From an uncultured Flavobacteriaceae bacterium (GTDB lineage: Bacteria; Bacteroidota; Bacteroidia; Flavobacteriales; Flavobacteriaceae): a DNA stretch of 64,000 nt. The notes under the pieces are model-generated. The model had not been told where the DNA came from, made no database searches, and saw nothing but the letters and a program-made list of their open reading frames with translations. Positions 50,282-61,953 of the stretch are shown in pieces. The number at the start of each line of letters is the position of its first letter. The stretch's first letter is position 1. A program made the position numbers and the translations under genes. The stretch spans positions 3,185,343 to 3,249,342 of the forward strand of contig CALSTV010000001.1 of assembly GCA_943789365.1 (NCBI GenBank). The letters are read 5' to 3'.

Positions 50282-52141
50282 ATGAATTGTAAACTAAATT
50301 CAAAATCGATTTTAATAGTACTATTATCGCTTACCATAGCTTGTAATAAAGTTCCAAATACGGAAAGTACAACTTCAAAAAAAATTGAAGAAACCGCATT
50401 GCAAACCTGGCAAAAAATGAAATTCGGACTGTTTATTCATTGGGGAGTGTATTCAATTCCTGCAGGGGTGTGGAAGGGGAAACAAATAGAGAAGCTTGGT
50501 GAGCAAATTATGCGTCATGCCGATATTTCTATTCCAGATTACGAAAATTTAGCAAAGCAATTCAATCCAGTTGATTTTGATGCCGATGCTATTGTTGCAT
50601 TGGCGAAAAGTGCAGGAATGAAATATGTAATCTTAACTTCTAAACATCATGATGGCTTTGCTATGTTCAAATCGGAAGTTTCAGATTATAATATTGTGGA
50701 TTTTACCCCTTATAAAAAAGATATTTTAAAAGAATTGGCAGTTGCCTGTAAAAAGCACGGTTTAAAACTAGGGTTGTATTATTCAACACCCGATTGGCAT
50801 TTTAACGGGCCGGCTCCCGAGCGCAATCCAGTAGATGGAAAAATTTCGGTATTTGGAAAAGTCTCAAAAGAAAATGAAGATTTTCAAGTGGCGCAATTAA
50901 AAGAATTATTGACAAATTATGGTGAAATTGTAGAGCTGTTTTTCGATATGGGTGAACCAACGACTGCACAAAGTAAACGATTTAGAGAAACTGTAAAATC
51001 ACTGCAACCGAACTGTTTGATTAATGGACGTGTAATGAATAATCAAGGAGACTTTATTACCATGCCTGATAATCATTTGCCGGATGTCCCTATATACGAT
51101 GTCGCATGGGAAACACCGGGTACATTTTATCATACTTGGGGATATAAATCTTGGGTGAAAGGAGCTCCTTTAGAACAACAGGTGAAAAAACAAATTAGAA
51201 ACCTATCGAAAATCACATGTATGGGAGGGAATTATCTCTTAAACATTGGGCCTAAAAGTGATGGAACTGTAGTAGGTTATGAGCAAGATGTTCTGAAGGG
51301 GATAGGCAAGTGGACCGCCATTCATAAAGAAGCTATATTTGAAACATCTGTAAACCCATTTAAGAAACTAGAATGGGGGTATAGCACTGTCAAACCTGCC
51401 CAAAATCTTTTGTATTTGCATGTGTTCGACTGGCCTAAAAACGGTGAATTAAGAATTCCTGGATTAAAAAATAACATTAACAAGACGTACCACCTATCTG
51501 ACACAAATAAAAAAGAATTGATGTTTTCTGCAGTTGGTACGGATAAGATAATCAAAGTAGGAAACCAACCCTCAAATGCGAATTTGTCTATAGTAGTAGT
51601 TGAGTATGAAGGGGTGCTTTCAATTGAAGACCCAATACTAAAAGAAAATAAAAAAGGAGTTCTGCTTTTAAAAGATGCAGATGCTATAAAGCACGGTAAA
51701 TATGGAATGTTAAGTTATCGTTCAATTATCAAAGACGATCATAGAACATGGGATGTGGAAGTAGAGGAGTCGGCGATGTATTCCATAGAGATGCTGTATA
51801 AAATGAAATATGACTTCAAAGAGTTTACACTTGAAACACCTGAGCAGACGCTCAATTTCTCCCTTTCCGGGAAGGCTCCCGAAAAGGAAATTGTGGAAGA
51901 ATTATTTGATGGTAATGAAACGCATCACGAACAAAATATAAGTAAAACTGCTTATGGAAAAGCCAATATTGGAACGATCCAACTTAAAAAAGGCAAACAG
52001 ACTATTGTGCTAAAATCAGGGCAAAGTTTTGAGTTTAAAGCAACATTAAAAGAATTTCATGCGCAAGATAGAAAACATAGAGGTCTAAATGCCGATATCA
52101 AAGTCATTCGATTGCGTAAAATAGAGGATGTGAAAAAATGA
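50282..52141 (+). CDS. Alpha-L-fucosidase, GH29 lipoprotein
   Basis: 619 residues. The lipoprotein signal ends in lipobox LTIAC. The GH29 barrel is shown by KFGLFIHWGVYSIPAGVW, YVILTSKHHDGFAMF, GLYYSTPDWHF and ELFFDMGEP, where the Asp is the probable nucleophile, and by GGNYLLNIGPKSDG. A C-terminal beta domain follows from about residue 350. It removes terminal alpha-L-fucose from glycans such as fucans or fucosylated polysaccharides. It is the first gene of the polysaccharide locus with the hybrid regulator and SusC/SusD. Confidence 0.93.
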   Translation: MNCKLNSKSILIVLLSLTIACNKVPNTESTTSKKIEETALQTWQKMKFGLFIHWGVYSIPAGVWKGKQIEKLGEQIMRHADISIPDYENLAKQFNPVDFDADAIVALAKSAGMKYVILTSKHHDGFAMFKSEVSDYNIVDFTPYKKDILKELAVACKKHGLKLGLYYSTPDWHFNGPAPERNPVDGKISVFGKVSKENEDFQVAQLKELLTNYGEIVELFFDMGEPTTAQSKRFRETVKSLQPNCLINGRVMNNQGDFITMPDNHLPDVPIYDVAWETPGTFYHTWGYKSWVKGAPLEQQVKKQIRNLSKITCMGGNYLLNIGPKSDGTVVGYEQDVLKGIGKWTAIHKEAIFETSVNPFKKLEWGYSTVKPAQNLLYLHVFDWPKNGELRIPGLKNNINKTYHLSDTNKKELMFSAVGTDKIIKVGNQPSNANLSIVVVEYEGVLSIEDPILKENKKGVLLLKDADAIKHGKYGMLSYRSIIKDDHRTWDVEVEESAMYSIEMLYKMKYDFKEFTLETPEQTLNFSLSGKAPEKEIVEELFDGNETHHEQNISKTAYGKANIGTIQLKKGKQTIVLKSGQSFEFKATLKEFHAQDRKHRGLNADIKVIRLRKIEDVKK

Positions 52142-52226
52142 TGAGGTAAATCCTATTTTTTTTTCTGTTTTTCATTTCTTTTTGTACATTATTGCCAAGT
52201 ATCAAATTTAGATTCCCCCTGTTACT

Positions 52227-55200
52227 ATGAAGTTAAAACTAAATATATTTCTTTTTTTTACCGTCATTTTTTCTGTATTTGCTCAAGAAAAACAATCCTT
52301 GTTATATACAGACCAGTTAATGTTTGAGCATTTAGGAGCTAATGAAGGTTTGATGCACAACTCTATTACTACCATTCTTTAAGACGCCAAGGGGTTTATG
52401 TGGTTTGGAACTTCAAATGGTTTGTATAAATACGACGGCTATCAATTTTTGTATTACTCAAATTCTCCAGACGATAATTTTAGTTTGTTGAGTAACAAAG
52501 TGACCGAACTATATGAAGATTCTAATGGCGTGATTTGGGTAGGTACTAAATCTGGATTGTGTCATTATAATAGAATGGAAGATCGCTTTAAATCTGGACT
52601 AAATACGAGAGGATCGGAAGACGATGGCCGATTGATTTCAGACCCTATTCGTTGTGTTTATGAAGACGCTAATAAAACCTTATGGGTAGGAACACGTTTT
52701 GGATTGTATGAAGTAAAACGCACAGAAAATGGAAGTCATAAAATTACCATTCATACGACTGGAATAAAAGAAGGGAGTTTATCGAATAATACAGTAAATA
52801 CAATTATTGAAGATGAAGAAGGACGTCTGTGGATAGGAACGAATATAGGCTTAAACCAACTACAATACTCCAAAGAAGGGGATGTTTATTTTAAAACATA
52901 TTTTTCGGATGCAACTAAAAATTGGTTGACGAATAATATTATTACAGAAATAATTAGAGATAAAGATGAAGGGCTCTGGATAGGAACACGAAGAGGTTTG
53001 AATAAGTTGACTTTTGATAAAAAAACGGGTAAGGAGGTTTTTACAAGTTATATCATGGATAAGTCGAAAAAGAACACGATCTCCAATAACTATGTGTCCT
53101 CTTTATCACAAGATAAAAAAGGTGTTCTTTGGATTGGTTTTAAAACGAGTGGCATGAATGCTTTCAATCCGAAAACAGGAGTTTTTAATGATTGTAGTAA
53201 TTCACCTTCCCAAGATACGCGTTTAAAAAGTACGGATATTATGGATGTGTTGATTGACAGAACGGGTATTTTGTGGATAGCAACCTCCAGGGGGTGGATT
53301 AGTAAGTTAAATATTGAAAGAAAAAAAATTGAACATTTTAAACACAACCGATTAAACCTGAACAGTCTTAGTGGAAATGTGATAAATACTGTGTATCAAG
53401 ACGCTAAAAATAATATTTGGGTGGCTGCCTATAACAAAGGTTTAAATCGCTTGGTTTTCGAAGATGGAGCTCCCAAATTTGTAAAATATATTTTAAAAAG
53501 AAAGGCCGAAAATTCGATTGTAAGTAATAATATCTTTGCGCTGTGTGAAGATAATTTCGGAAACTATTGGGCGGCGTCTCAAGCTTCTGGTATGACACAT
53601 TTTAAAATGTCATCCAATCTTAATTCTTCTGATATTCAGAGTTATGAGTATAGCAATCATAGGCAGAAGGGGAATTTTCCAATCAACAAATTAGCGGTAC
53701 TTACCAAAGATAAAAAAGGAGATATATGGGTAGGTGCCTACGATAAGGGAGGTCTGATTCAGTTCACTCCTAATGATTTTGGACAACCGTCTCCTGAATT
53801 CCACCAATACCTAAACAACCCAAATAATGAAAACAGCCTAAGTGTTAGTAATGTTGCTTGTGTTTTTGAAGATAGTGAGGGTATATTATGGGTAGGAACA
53901 AATGGAGGTGGTTTAAACAAAATACTAAGAGATGAAAACAATAAACCCATTAAGTTTATTCGTATTAGGAACGAAAAAAACAATCCTAAGAGTTTGAGTA
54001 ACGATTATGTTTCCTCTATTTATGAGGACTTGAATGGCAATATATGGGTAGGTACATTTGGAGGTGGGCTCAATATGATTCCTAAAGACCAAAAAAACAA
54101 TATGTTTCCAGAGTTAAAACGCTACTCTATGGACGATGGATTGCCTAGTAATGAATTGTATGGGGTACTAGGGGATGTGAATAACAATTTATGGTTGAGT
54201 ACCAATAATGGACTTTCTGTTTTTGATATAGAAAAAGAAACCTTTTCAAATTTACATCTAAGTGATGGTCTACAAGCCTTAAATTATAGGAAATATGCCT
54301 ATACGAAAGGAAATGATGGATTGCTTTATTTCGGAGGTATTGGAGGTTTGAATGTGTTAGATCCAACGAATATCGAAGATAATAGTTATGCACCTCAAGT
54401 AGAAGTTGTTGACATTAAGATATTGAATGAATCAGTGCAAGTTGGTAAAAAGGTATTAGGTAAGGTTATCTTAAACAAAACCATCGATGAAACCACTGCC
54501 ATAGAATTGGAGTATGCACACAACACTTTTTCATTTGAATTTGCTGCATTACACTATGCCTCGCCCATGCAAAATCAATACAAATATATGCTTGAAGGTT
54601 TTGATGAAGACTGGATAAGTACCACCTCAGACAGGAGGTTTGCAGGCTATTCAAATTTAGAGCCAGGCAATTACCTATTTAAAGTAAAAGTATCGAATAA
54701 AGACAATCTATGGAATGAAGCACATAAAGAAATAGCAGTTAAAATATTGCCTCCAATATGGAAAACTTGGTATGCCTATTTGTTGTATGTAGTACTTATA
54801 ATTATGGTTATGTGGCTGTTTAGACGTTATGTGTTAATCAATGAAGTCTATCAGAATAAATTAAAAATTGAAAAAATTGAACAAGAGAAAATAAAAGAAA
54901 TCAATAAAATGAAATTGGAGTTCTTTACCAACGTTTCTCATGAGTTCAAAACTCCGTTAACACTTATATTAGGCCCTCTACAATCTTTGTTGAATTCTAA
55001 GGAGACCAGTGCCAAAGTAAAAGGAAGTCTTTTATTGATGGAGCGTAATGCAAATCAATTGTTTCGTTTAATCAATCAAATTATGGAATTCCGAAAACTG
55101 GAAACGAAAGAATTGAAATTGGATTTATCCAAAGGAGATCTGGTGAATTTCTGCAAAGAAGAGGTCTTTTCTTTTAAAGTATTGGCAGAAAAAAAGAATA

Positions 55201-56543
55201 TTGATATCGTATTTCAATCGGGAGAAAACAGCATCGAAGGCTATTACGATTGGGATAAAATGGAGAAAATACTCAATAACTTAATCTCGAATTCAATTAA
55301 ATATACCAATGAAGGGGGCGCTGTAAAACTTTCCTTATCATTGGTGTCAAAAACATCTGAGAACGACACAGCTAAATCTGTTCAAATAATTGTAGAAGAT
55401 ACCGGTGAAGGAATTCCACAAGGACAACTGAACCTAATCTTTGATAGATTCTATCAAATAAGAAAAGGAAAAGGAGAAGGCGCAAAAGGTTCTGGTATTG
55501 GGCTGGCATTGACCAAATCGTTAATCGATTTGCATAAAGGAACCATACAGGTAGAAAGTGAAGAGAAAAAAGGCACCAAATTTACGGTTGCTTTGCCGCT
55601 ACTTACTGAATTGAGTTCTTTAGGACAACCTGCAAATAGATTGGAAGGGAATACCGATGAATTAATGACCAAAGAGAAAGATGAACCGGAAGCTTCAGTT
55701 TCAGAAGAAAAAGAAATAAGGAACACTGTTGAGCAAGTAACACCTGCTTTTGAAGAGGAGTTTTTGGAAAAAAAGCCGAAACCTACCATCTTAGTTGTAG
55801 AAGACAATCCGGATATGTTGTTGTTTATTAGTAATACTCTGGAACCGAATTACAAAATCCACAAAGCAAAAGATGGTGTTAAGGGATTGAAATCGGCACT
55901 TAAAGTAGTACCTGACCTTATTATTAGTGATGTAATGATGCCGAATATGGATGGAATTGAATTTTGTGACGCCATAAAAAAACATGAAATTACCAGTCAT
56001 ATTCCTGTCATACTGTTAACAGCCAAAGGCTCTATGGATCACAGGATTGAAGGTTTAGAAGTAGGCGCAGATGCTTATATTCCAAAACCTTTTGACATTC
56101 GACATTTAGAAGTACGTATTCAAACCTTATTGGATCAAAGAGAAAAACTAAAAAATAAGTTTTCTTCAGGTGAAATAAAACTAGACTCTCAAAAGATTGG
56201 AATCAACAAAATGGAAAAGGACTTCTTAGAACGTCTTGAGGCTGTTGTTGAAGAAAACTTATCAAATTCCGATTTTGGTGTAGAAGATCTAGGAGACGCC
56301 ATGGGCTATAGTAAAATGCAGTTGTATAGAAAATTAAAATCTATGCGAGGATTGTCTGCAAATGAGTTTATTCGTGAATATAGAATTAAAAAAGCTGCGG
56401 TTTATCTGAGAGAAACAGATATGAAAATATTCGAAATATTATATGAAGTAGGTATTTCTAACCATTCCTATTTCACCAAATGTTTCAAGCAATATTTTGA
56501 ACAATCACCGCGGGAATATATAGAAATGTATCGCGGGAAGTAA
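52227..56543 (+). pseudogene. Hybrid two-component system regulator with in-frame ochre codon
   Basis: The frame starts at ATG 52227 with signal peptide MKLKLNIFLFFTVIFSVFAQ and continues MFEHLGANEGLMHNSITTIL, then TAA (52380-52382), then DAKGFMWFGTSNGLYKYDGY with no shift. Relatives have Gln there (LQDAKGFMWFGT), so CAA to TAA is one base. The remaining frame, 1381 residues from ATG 52398, holds the beta-propeller repeats, a Y_Y_Y domain and one membrane segment (about 848-868). It also holds a HisKA His (NVSHEFKTPL, about 903), an HATPase (DTGEGIPQG), a receiver (ISDVMMPNMDG) and a C-terminal AraC helix-turn-helix. Without the signal peptide the sensor should not reach the periplasm. Confidence 0.82.
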
Positions 56544-56839
56544 AAAAGAGTATCACACTTAATTGTTTCAGTAGGATGAGACAATCGTTTTGTTGTGGAA
56601 TTAGCGTTGTTTTTGCAAGGAATGTGTTTTTATACTTTCAGCTGTTTGAGTATAAAAATCTAGCTTAGTGGGTTTTACGATGTGTTTTATGCAGAAACAA
56701 CAAAATGTAAAATGTGTGTTAGTTATTGTCGGATTAGAACTTTTCTAATAAATGACTTCCTAGTAATTTTAAAATGTTTAATATTTGTTTGTACAAATGT
56801 TTTATCAACTAATCTAACTAACTAATAAAAACTTAATGT
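56544..56839. promoter_or_regulatory. susC upstream region
   Basis: No gene is seen in these 296 bases. A candidate dyad ATTTGT-N4-ACAAAT (56783-56798) lies about 40 bases before the susC ATG and could be a regulator site, though it is weak. No clear TAnnTTTG box was found. Confidence 0.35.
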
Positions 56840-59800
56840 ATGAGTAAACCTTATCTAACCCTTAATAGGAGGTTTGTTTTGTTAATTGCCTTATTATGTG
56901 TCGGAATGACATATGGACAACGAAAAACAATTTCAGGGACGGTCTTGTCCGATACAGGAGATCCATTACCTGGTGTAACTGTAATCGCTTTGGATGTAAA
57001 ATCGGTTGGAACTGCCACAGATTTTGACGGTAATTTCCAACTTAAAGTTCCAGAAAAAGTAGTCAATATAGAAATCAGCTATATGGGCTTTGAAACACAA
57101 ACTATTTCTATAGACGGAAAAACTTCATTGACTGTAAACTTGATAGCGGCATCAAATGAATTGGAAGAAGTAGTTGTCGTTGGTTTTGGTACACAGAAAA
57201 GAAAAGACATTACAGGAGCCATTGCTTCGGTAAAAGCGGAGGAGTTAGACAGAACCATAAATATGAATGTTGGGGATGCTTTGCAAGGGAAAGTTGCAGG
57301 GTTGCAAGTACTGTCGGAAGATGGTACACCAGGTGGAGGTTTTAAAGTCAACATTCGTGGTGCTTCCTCTATTACGGGATCTACAGAACCCTTATATGTA
57401 GTAGATGGATTTCCTATAGAAGTATTTGGAAATGATATTGACTCGTCTAATGGCTATGAAGGAGGTACAAGTAGTAGCCCTATTGACTTTTTAGATGCTT
57501 CCTTAATTGAATCGATAGAAATTTTAAAGGATGCTTCGGCAACAGCTATCTATGGAGCACGTGGTGCGAATGGAGTAGTAATCATCACCACAAAACAAGG
57601 AAAAGCCGGGAAAACGAAAATTACCTATTCCGTATCTAGTAGTTTGAGTTCTGTGCCGACGGAACGCTTGCCAAGCATGCAAAATACTGCAGAGGTTTTC
57701 GATTATTTAACCTCTAAAGATTATTATGACTTAGGAGTGAATAGATTTAGAGTAGGCGATACTGAAGAGTGGGAGTATACATTGCCAAGAGAAGATTTTA
57801 CTCTAGAAGACCCTTATTATACAGGAGATGAAGATACCCCCAAATTGAATAGAGAACAATGGAATGATCAACTTTCGGATACCAACTGGATTGAAGAAGT
57901 GATGCGTACCGGGGTTGTTACCAATCATGTATTAGGGATTTCTGGAGGTTCAGAAAGAAATACATACAACTATTCCATGTCTTATTTAAACAATGAAGGA
58001 GTAGTAGTCGGTTCTGGATACGATCGCTTCGTATTGAACGTGAATCTAAAAAATAAATTTACTGATAAGCTTACGTTAAATACAAATATTTCTCCTACTT
58101 ATTCAAAATCATTTGGAACGGGTGGTGGAGGATCTTCCGTAAGAAACTCTTGGGGATTCTTTTCTAGAACACTAAACACGCCGCCGTATACACAATTTAG
58201 TGATACCTCTGAAGGAAATGATGGTTTTGATGATACTGATGAATCTTACTATAACAATCCATTGTATCAGGCGGAGAATGAAGTAAACAACAATACCAAG
58301 TACGGAATTAGAATGTTGTCGAAAGTTTCTTATGAGATTTTTAAGGGCTTGAGAGCGAATATCGATTTTGGTATCAAATTCGATCGACAAGAACAACGTC
58401 AATACAACCCACCAACCTTTGCCATTGGAGCGAACAATCGTGTACAAGGACAGGCAACTCGTTTAGATAAACAACAAGTAGCGTATACGAACTCTAACGT
58501 ATTGAACTATGTTACGGCTTTCGGAGACCATCGTTTCAACGCAACTTTAGGGTATACACAGCAATCGAAAGACACCGATAGTTATCGACACAGAGCCAAT
58601 CATTTTGATATTTCAGTAGAAGATGGTTCTGTAGACTTTGACAAGGCAGGAGTGTACTCAACTCCACAAGTGCGAATTGAAGAAATTAAGCAAACAGGAC
58701 TTTTAATGAGAATAAATTATGTGTATGATAACAAGTACTCATTTACCGGGTCGTTGAGGAGAGATGGAGATTCTCGATTTAACAAAGACAATAGATACCG
58801 TACTTTTCCTTCAGCAGCTTTTGCATGGACAATCTCAGAGGAAGGATTTATGGATTGGGCTACAGATCTAGACAACTGGAAAATTAGAATGTCTGCCGGT
58901 AAAGCAGGAAATAGTGGTCAAAGACCTCGTGATACCAGAGAAAGTTTTGTAGATTTTGCTTACAGTTTTGGAGGAAACTATGAAATAGGGGCGGGCTCAA
59001 GAGCTTTGGTAGATGAAGAATTAACCTGGCAGTCAACGATTCAATATGATATTGGAACAGATATTTCATTGTTTAATTCTCGTTTACAGTTGGTTGGTGA
59101 TATCTATCTCAAACAAACGGAAGACATGATATTGGATCAGCCTATGGCTCCAAATACAGGGTATTCTCTTTATAGAACCAATGCAGGAGATTTGGATAAC
59201 TGGGGTTATGAATTAACAATTAATTCAAACAATATTGTTACTAAAAACTTTGTGTGGAGTTCTACTTTTACCTTTGCCGCGGATAGGTCGGAAGTCTTAA
59301 GTTTGAACGGACCTACTCAGCAGTTCTTTAAAGATAGACTAACAGGAGGTAATAGCGTGGTGCTCGCCGTTGGTGAAAATATTGGAACCTGGGTTGGCTA
59401 TGACATGGATGGAGTGTATAACACTTGGGCAGAAATTGAGGCATCTCCGATTACCAAAAATTTAAGAGGTGATGATTTGCAACCTGGTGATCCGAAATAT
59501 GTGGATCAGGACGGCGACAATCGAATCAATGAAAACGATTTGACAATTATTGCAGATACGCAACCACAATTTCATGGTGGGTTGTACAACAATTTCAAAT
59601 ATAAAAACTTTGATTTTAGTTTGTTCTTTACCTATAAATACAATATGGATGTCATAAATGGAGATAAGTTAAAACATAGCTACCATTCCCGTGGTGGTGG
59701 AAATACCATGTTCTCCAGTGCCTTGTATAACGCTTGGTCACCAGACAATCCAAATTCTGAGCATCCAGGATTTCATCTAGATGAAGGAAGTAGCACTTTA

Positions 59801-60079
59801 CCGCTTTCGTCTTACCATATTGAGGATGGGTCGTTCATTCGTTTACAGAATGTAAGTTTCGCTTATAATATACCAAAGAAACTTTTTGAAGGAACTTTTA
59901 TCAATACCTGTAAATTGTCTTTCAATATTACAAATGTGTATTTATGGACAGATTATACAGGGTCTGACCCTGAGAATAGTGTTTCTAGAGGTAGAAACAG
60001 CAACTTGGCACCCAACTTAGATTGGGGAACCTATCCAAGAGCAAGAACGTGGAATACCACTTTGAAATTAGGATTTTAA
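56840..60079 (+). CDS. SusC/RagA-family TonB-linked outer membrane transporter
   Basis: 1079 residues. After a signal peptide comes a carboxypeptidase-like domain (ISGTVLSDTGDPLPGVTVIALD), then a TonB-box-like segment (LEEVVVVGFGTQKRKDITGA), a plug (GRDLQ-type here GDALQGKVAGLQVL) and SILKDASATAIYGARGANGVVIITTKQG, the SusC signature. The barrel runs to the end (WNTTLKLGF). It imports oligosaccharides captured by its SusD partner. With the GH29 enzyme the likely substrate is a fucose-containing glycan. This gene is intact even though both neighbours (regulator and SusD) carry stop codons. Confidence 0.95.
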   Translation: MSKPYLTLNRRFVLLIALLCVGMTYGQRKTISGTVLSDTGDPLPGVTVIALDVKSVGTATDFDGNFQLKVPEKVVNIEISYMGFETQTISIDGKTSLTVNLIAASNELEEVVVVGFGTQKRKDITGAIASVKAEELDRTINMNVGDALQGKVAGLQVLSEDGTPGGGFKVNIRGASSITGSTEPLYVVDGFPIEVFGNDIDSSNGYEGGTSSSPIDFLDASLIESIEILKDASATAIYGARGANGVVIITTKQGKAGKTKITYSVSSSLSSVPTERLPSMQNTAEVFDYLTSKDYYDLGVNRFRVGDTEEWEYTLPREDFTLEDPYYTGDEDTPKLNREQWNDQLSDTNWIEEVMRTGVVTNHVLGISGGSERNTYNYSMSYLNNEGVVVGSGYDRFVLNVNLKNKFTDKLTLNTNISPTYSKSFGTGGGGSSVRNSWGFFSRTLNTPPYTQFSDTSEGNDGFDDTDESYYNNPLYQAENEVNNNTKYGIRMLSKVSYEIFKGLRANIDFGIKFDRQEQRQYNPPTFAIGANNRVQGQATRLDKQQVAYTNSNVLNYVTAFGDHRFNATLGYTQQSKDTDSYRHRANHFDISVEDGSVDFDKAGVYSTPQVRIEEIKQTGLLMRINYVYDNKYSFTGSLRRDGDSRFNKDNRYRTFPSAAFAWTISEEGFMDWATDLDNWKIRMSAGKAGNSGQRPRDTRESFVDFAYSFGGNYEIGAGSRALVDEELTWQSTIQYDIGTDISLFNSRLQLVGDIYLKQTEDMILDQPMAPNTGYSLYRTNAGDLDNWGYELTINSNNIVTKNFVWSSTFTFAADRSEVLSLNGPTQQFFKDRLTGGNSVVLAVGENIGTWVGYDMDGVYNTWAEIEASPITKNLRGDDLQPGDPKYVDQDGDNRINENDLTIIADTQPQFHGGLYNNFKYKNFDFSLFFTYKYNMDVINGDKLKHSYHSRGGGNTMFSSALYNAWSPDNPNSEHPGFHLDEGSSTLPLSSYHIEDGSFIRLQNVSFAYNIPKKLFEGTFINTCKLSFNITNVYLWTDYTGSDPENSVSRGRNSNLAPNLDWGTYPRARTWNTTLKLGF

Positions 60080-60097
60080 AAACTAAAAAAGAACAGT

Positions 60098-61669
60098 ATG
60101 AAAATAGTAAAATTTATAAAATTAGTAGCACTGGCACTACCTTTGGTTTTTACAGCTTGTGTGGATCTGGACAATACGGAGTTCAGTACTGAAGAAACAG
60201 CAACTTTTTTTGAAACCGAAGCCGATATAGCAGCTGGAATAGTGGTTGTATACGATGCTTTGGGAAAAGGACCTTATGATTACAATACAACCAATAGTGT
60301 ACAAGGTTCTGTATACGACCTGTCTACCATTCTAATGGGGAGTGGCGTACATACAATATGGGATACAAGATCATTTGGAACCAATACGTTCACTTCATAA
60401 ACAAAGGATTTAGAGGTGTTCTATTTGGGTAGCTATTTTGGAATTTCTAAGGCGAATTTAGTACTTGAAAAAATTGAAGGTATTGAAATGACTGAAGAAG
60501 CAAAAAACCATTACATGGCAGAAGCGCGTTTTTTAAGAGGTTTGTATTATTTCAATCTTGTACAGTATTTTGGAGGGGTTCCGATTACTACAGAGGTGTA
60601 TGACTACAACTTTGAATCTTCTTTAATACCAAGATCGACGGCAACCGAAGTGTATGATTTTGTGGTAGCCGATTTAGAATTTGCTGAAGCACATTTACCT
60701 TTGGATAGTTTTGAAGAGGGCGATTTAGGAACCGGAAGAGCAAGCGCTAGTGCTGCCAGTGGATTGTTAGCCAAAGTTTGGTTGACGAGAGCCGGACATC
60801 CATTGAATGAGGGGATACCTTCTTTTCAAAAAGCCAAAGATTACGCACAAAAAGTAGTTGATTATGGAATCTATAGCTTGCAAGACGACTACGGGAAAAT
60901 ATTTACATCAGACAATGAAAATAATAAAGAGTGGTTGTTTAGTGTACAATTTGGACCTTTAGAAAATGACCAAGGAAACTGGGGCGGATGGCACAATACA
61001 GGAGACAATGTAAATTATGACCAACCTTATGGATCTGGTTATGGTAGAATTGCGTTAACAGAAGAAATGGTAGACGCATGGCATGATGACGACCCTAGAA
61101 AAGACTATATTATTGTAGATTTAAAAGGGAATGGAAAGGTTGAAAAACGTAAGTGGAAATGGAAGACAAGAAAATTCCGTTTTGCTGAAGACAATCCTGC
61201 TAAAAATTTCAGTCCTGTGAATGCCCCGGTACTGCGTTATGCAGATATCTTATTAGTACTTGCAGAGGCAGAAAATGAAATCAATGGACCTACGCAATTA
61301 GCCATGGATATGGTGAATTTGGTACGCGAAAGAGCTAGAAAAGGAATTCCTAGTGATAATGATAGCGACAATGGTCCATCATTAGAGCCAGCCGACATCA
61401 CTACTGCCGATTTTGCTGATGCAGCAGAGTTTAGAGATGCAATGATATGGGAACGCGCTCGTGAATTGTGTATGGAAGGATTGGATCGCTTTGATCTGGT
61501 TAGATCTGGAAAATATATGGAATTGACCGAAAGCGCCGCACATTTAAAATCGAATGGTGGAGATAAAAAAGTGCTAGATCCTTTACCTCATTTTGCATTG
61601 CTACCGTTGCCTTCATTGGCTATGAGAAACAATTCAGCACTGCAAGGTGATCAAAACCCAGGGTATTAA
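60098..61669 (+). pseudogene. SusD/RagB-family lipoprotein gene with in-frame ochre codon
   Basis: The frame begins MKIVKFIKLVALALPLVFTAC (lipoprotein signal) and runs 100 residues to RSFGTNTFTS, TAA at 60398-60400. It then continues in the same frame TKDLEVFYLGSYFGISKANLVLEKIE through the SusD tetratricopeptide core (YMAEARFLRGLYYFNLVQYFGGVPI) to the conserved end (ALLPLPSLAMRNNSALQGDQNPGY). The whole frame would be 523 codons before the final stop, a normal SusD length. The second half has no good ATG start near its beginning and lacks the lipid anchor. Loss of SusD should impair glycan capture by SusC. Confidence 0.85.
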
Positions 61670-61756
61670 TAGATACCATAAACTTTAAACAAAGAAAAAA
61701 TAACTAAAGGAGCAAGTGTAGAAGAAGTATCAGTTTGAACCGATAAACAAGATGTT

Positions 61757-61876
61757 ATGAATAAAAAAGAAAAGTACTCGCAATTAAAGAACAAAACAAG
61801 TTTTGGGTTGATTGAAGTTTTTCTTTCGGTTATTTTGGCAGTCATTGTTGTGCTACTGGTACACTATATTACCTAG
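61757..61876 (+). CDS. 39-residue single-pass membrane peptide
   Basis: Frame from ATG 61757 to TAG 61876. It starts MNKKEKYSQLKNKTSFGLIE, followed by a hydrophobic helix (VFLSVILAVIVVLLVHYI) to the end, with a positively charged N-terminus that would stay in the cytoplasm. It lies 88 bases after susD, before a strong bidirectional terminator. No family is recognised. The clean topology and position make it a plausible small gene. Confidence 0.5.
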   Translation: MNKKEKYSQLKNKTSFGLIEVFLSVILAVIVVLLVHYIT

Positions 61877-61897
61877 TTTTCTATTCTTTCTGAATAC

Positions 61898-61936
61898 AAA
61901 AAAGGTCGTTTCATTTTTTATGAAACGACCTTTTTG
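61898..61936. terminator. Bidirectional terminator, susD locus / recQ
   Basis: AAAAAGGTCGTTTCAT-ttttt-ATGAAACGACCTTTTT, a 16-base perfect stem between convergent transcripts. Confidence 0.85.
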
Positions 61937-61953
61937 TATAAAATCTTTACAAT

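Noticed and set aside
37690-61669. Stop-codon reassignment as the reason for in-frame TAG and TAA
   Set aside because: Both TAA and TAG end many intact genes in the window at the expected C-termini (for example the DUF2795 gene and dihydroorotate dehydrogenase neighbours), and the breaks use both codons. The standard code fits.
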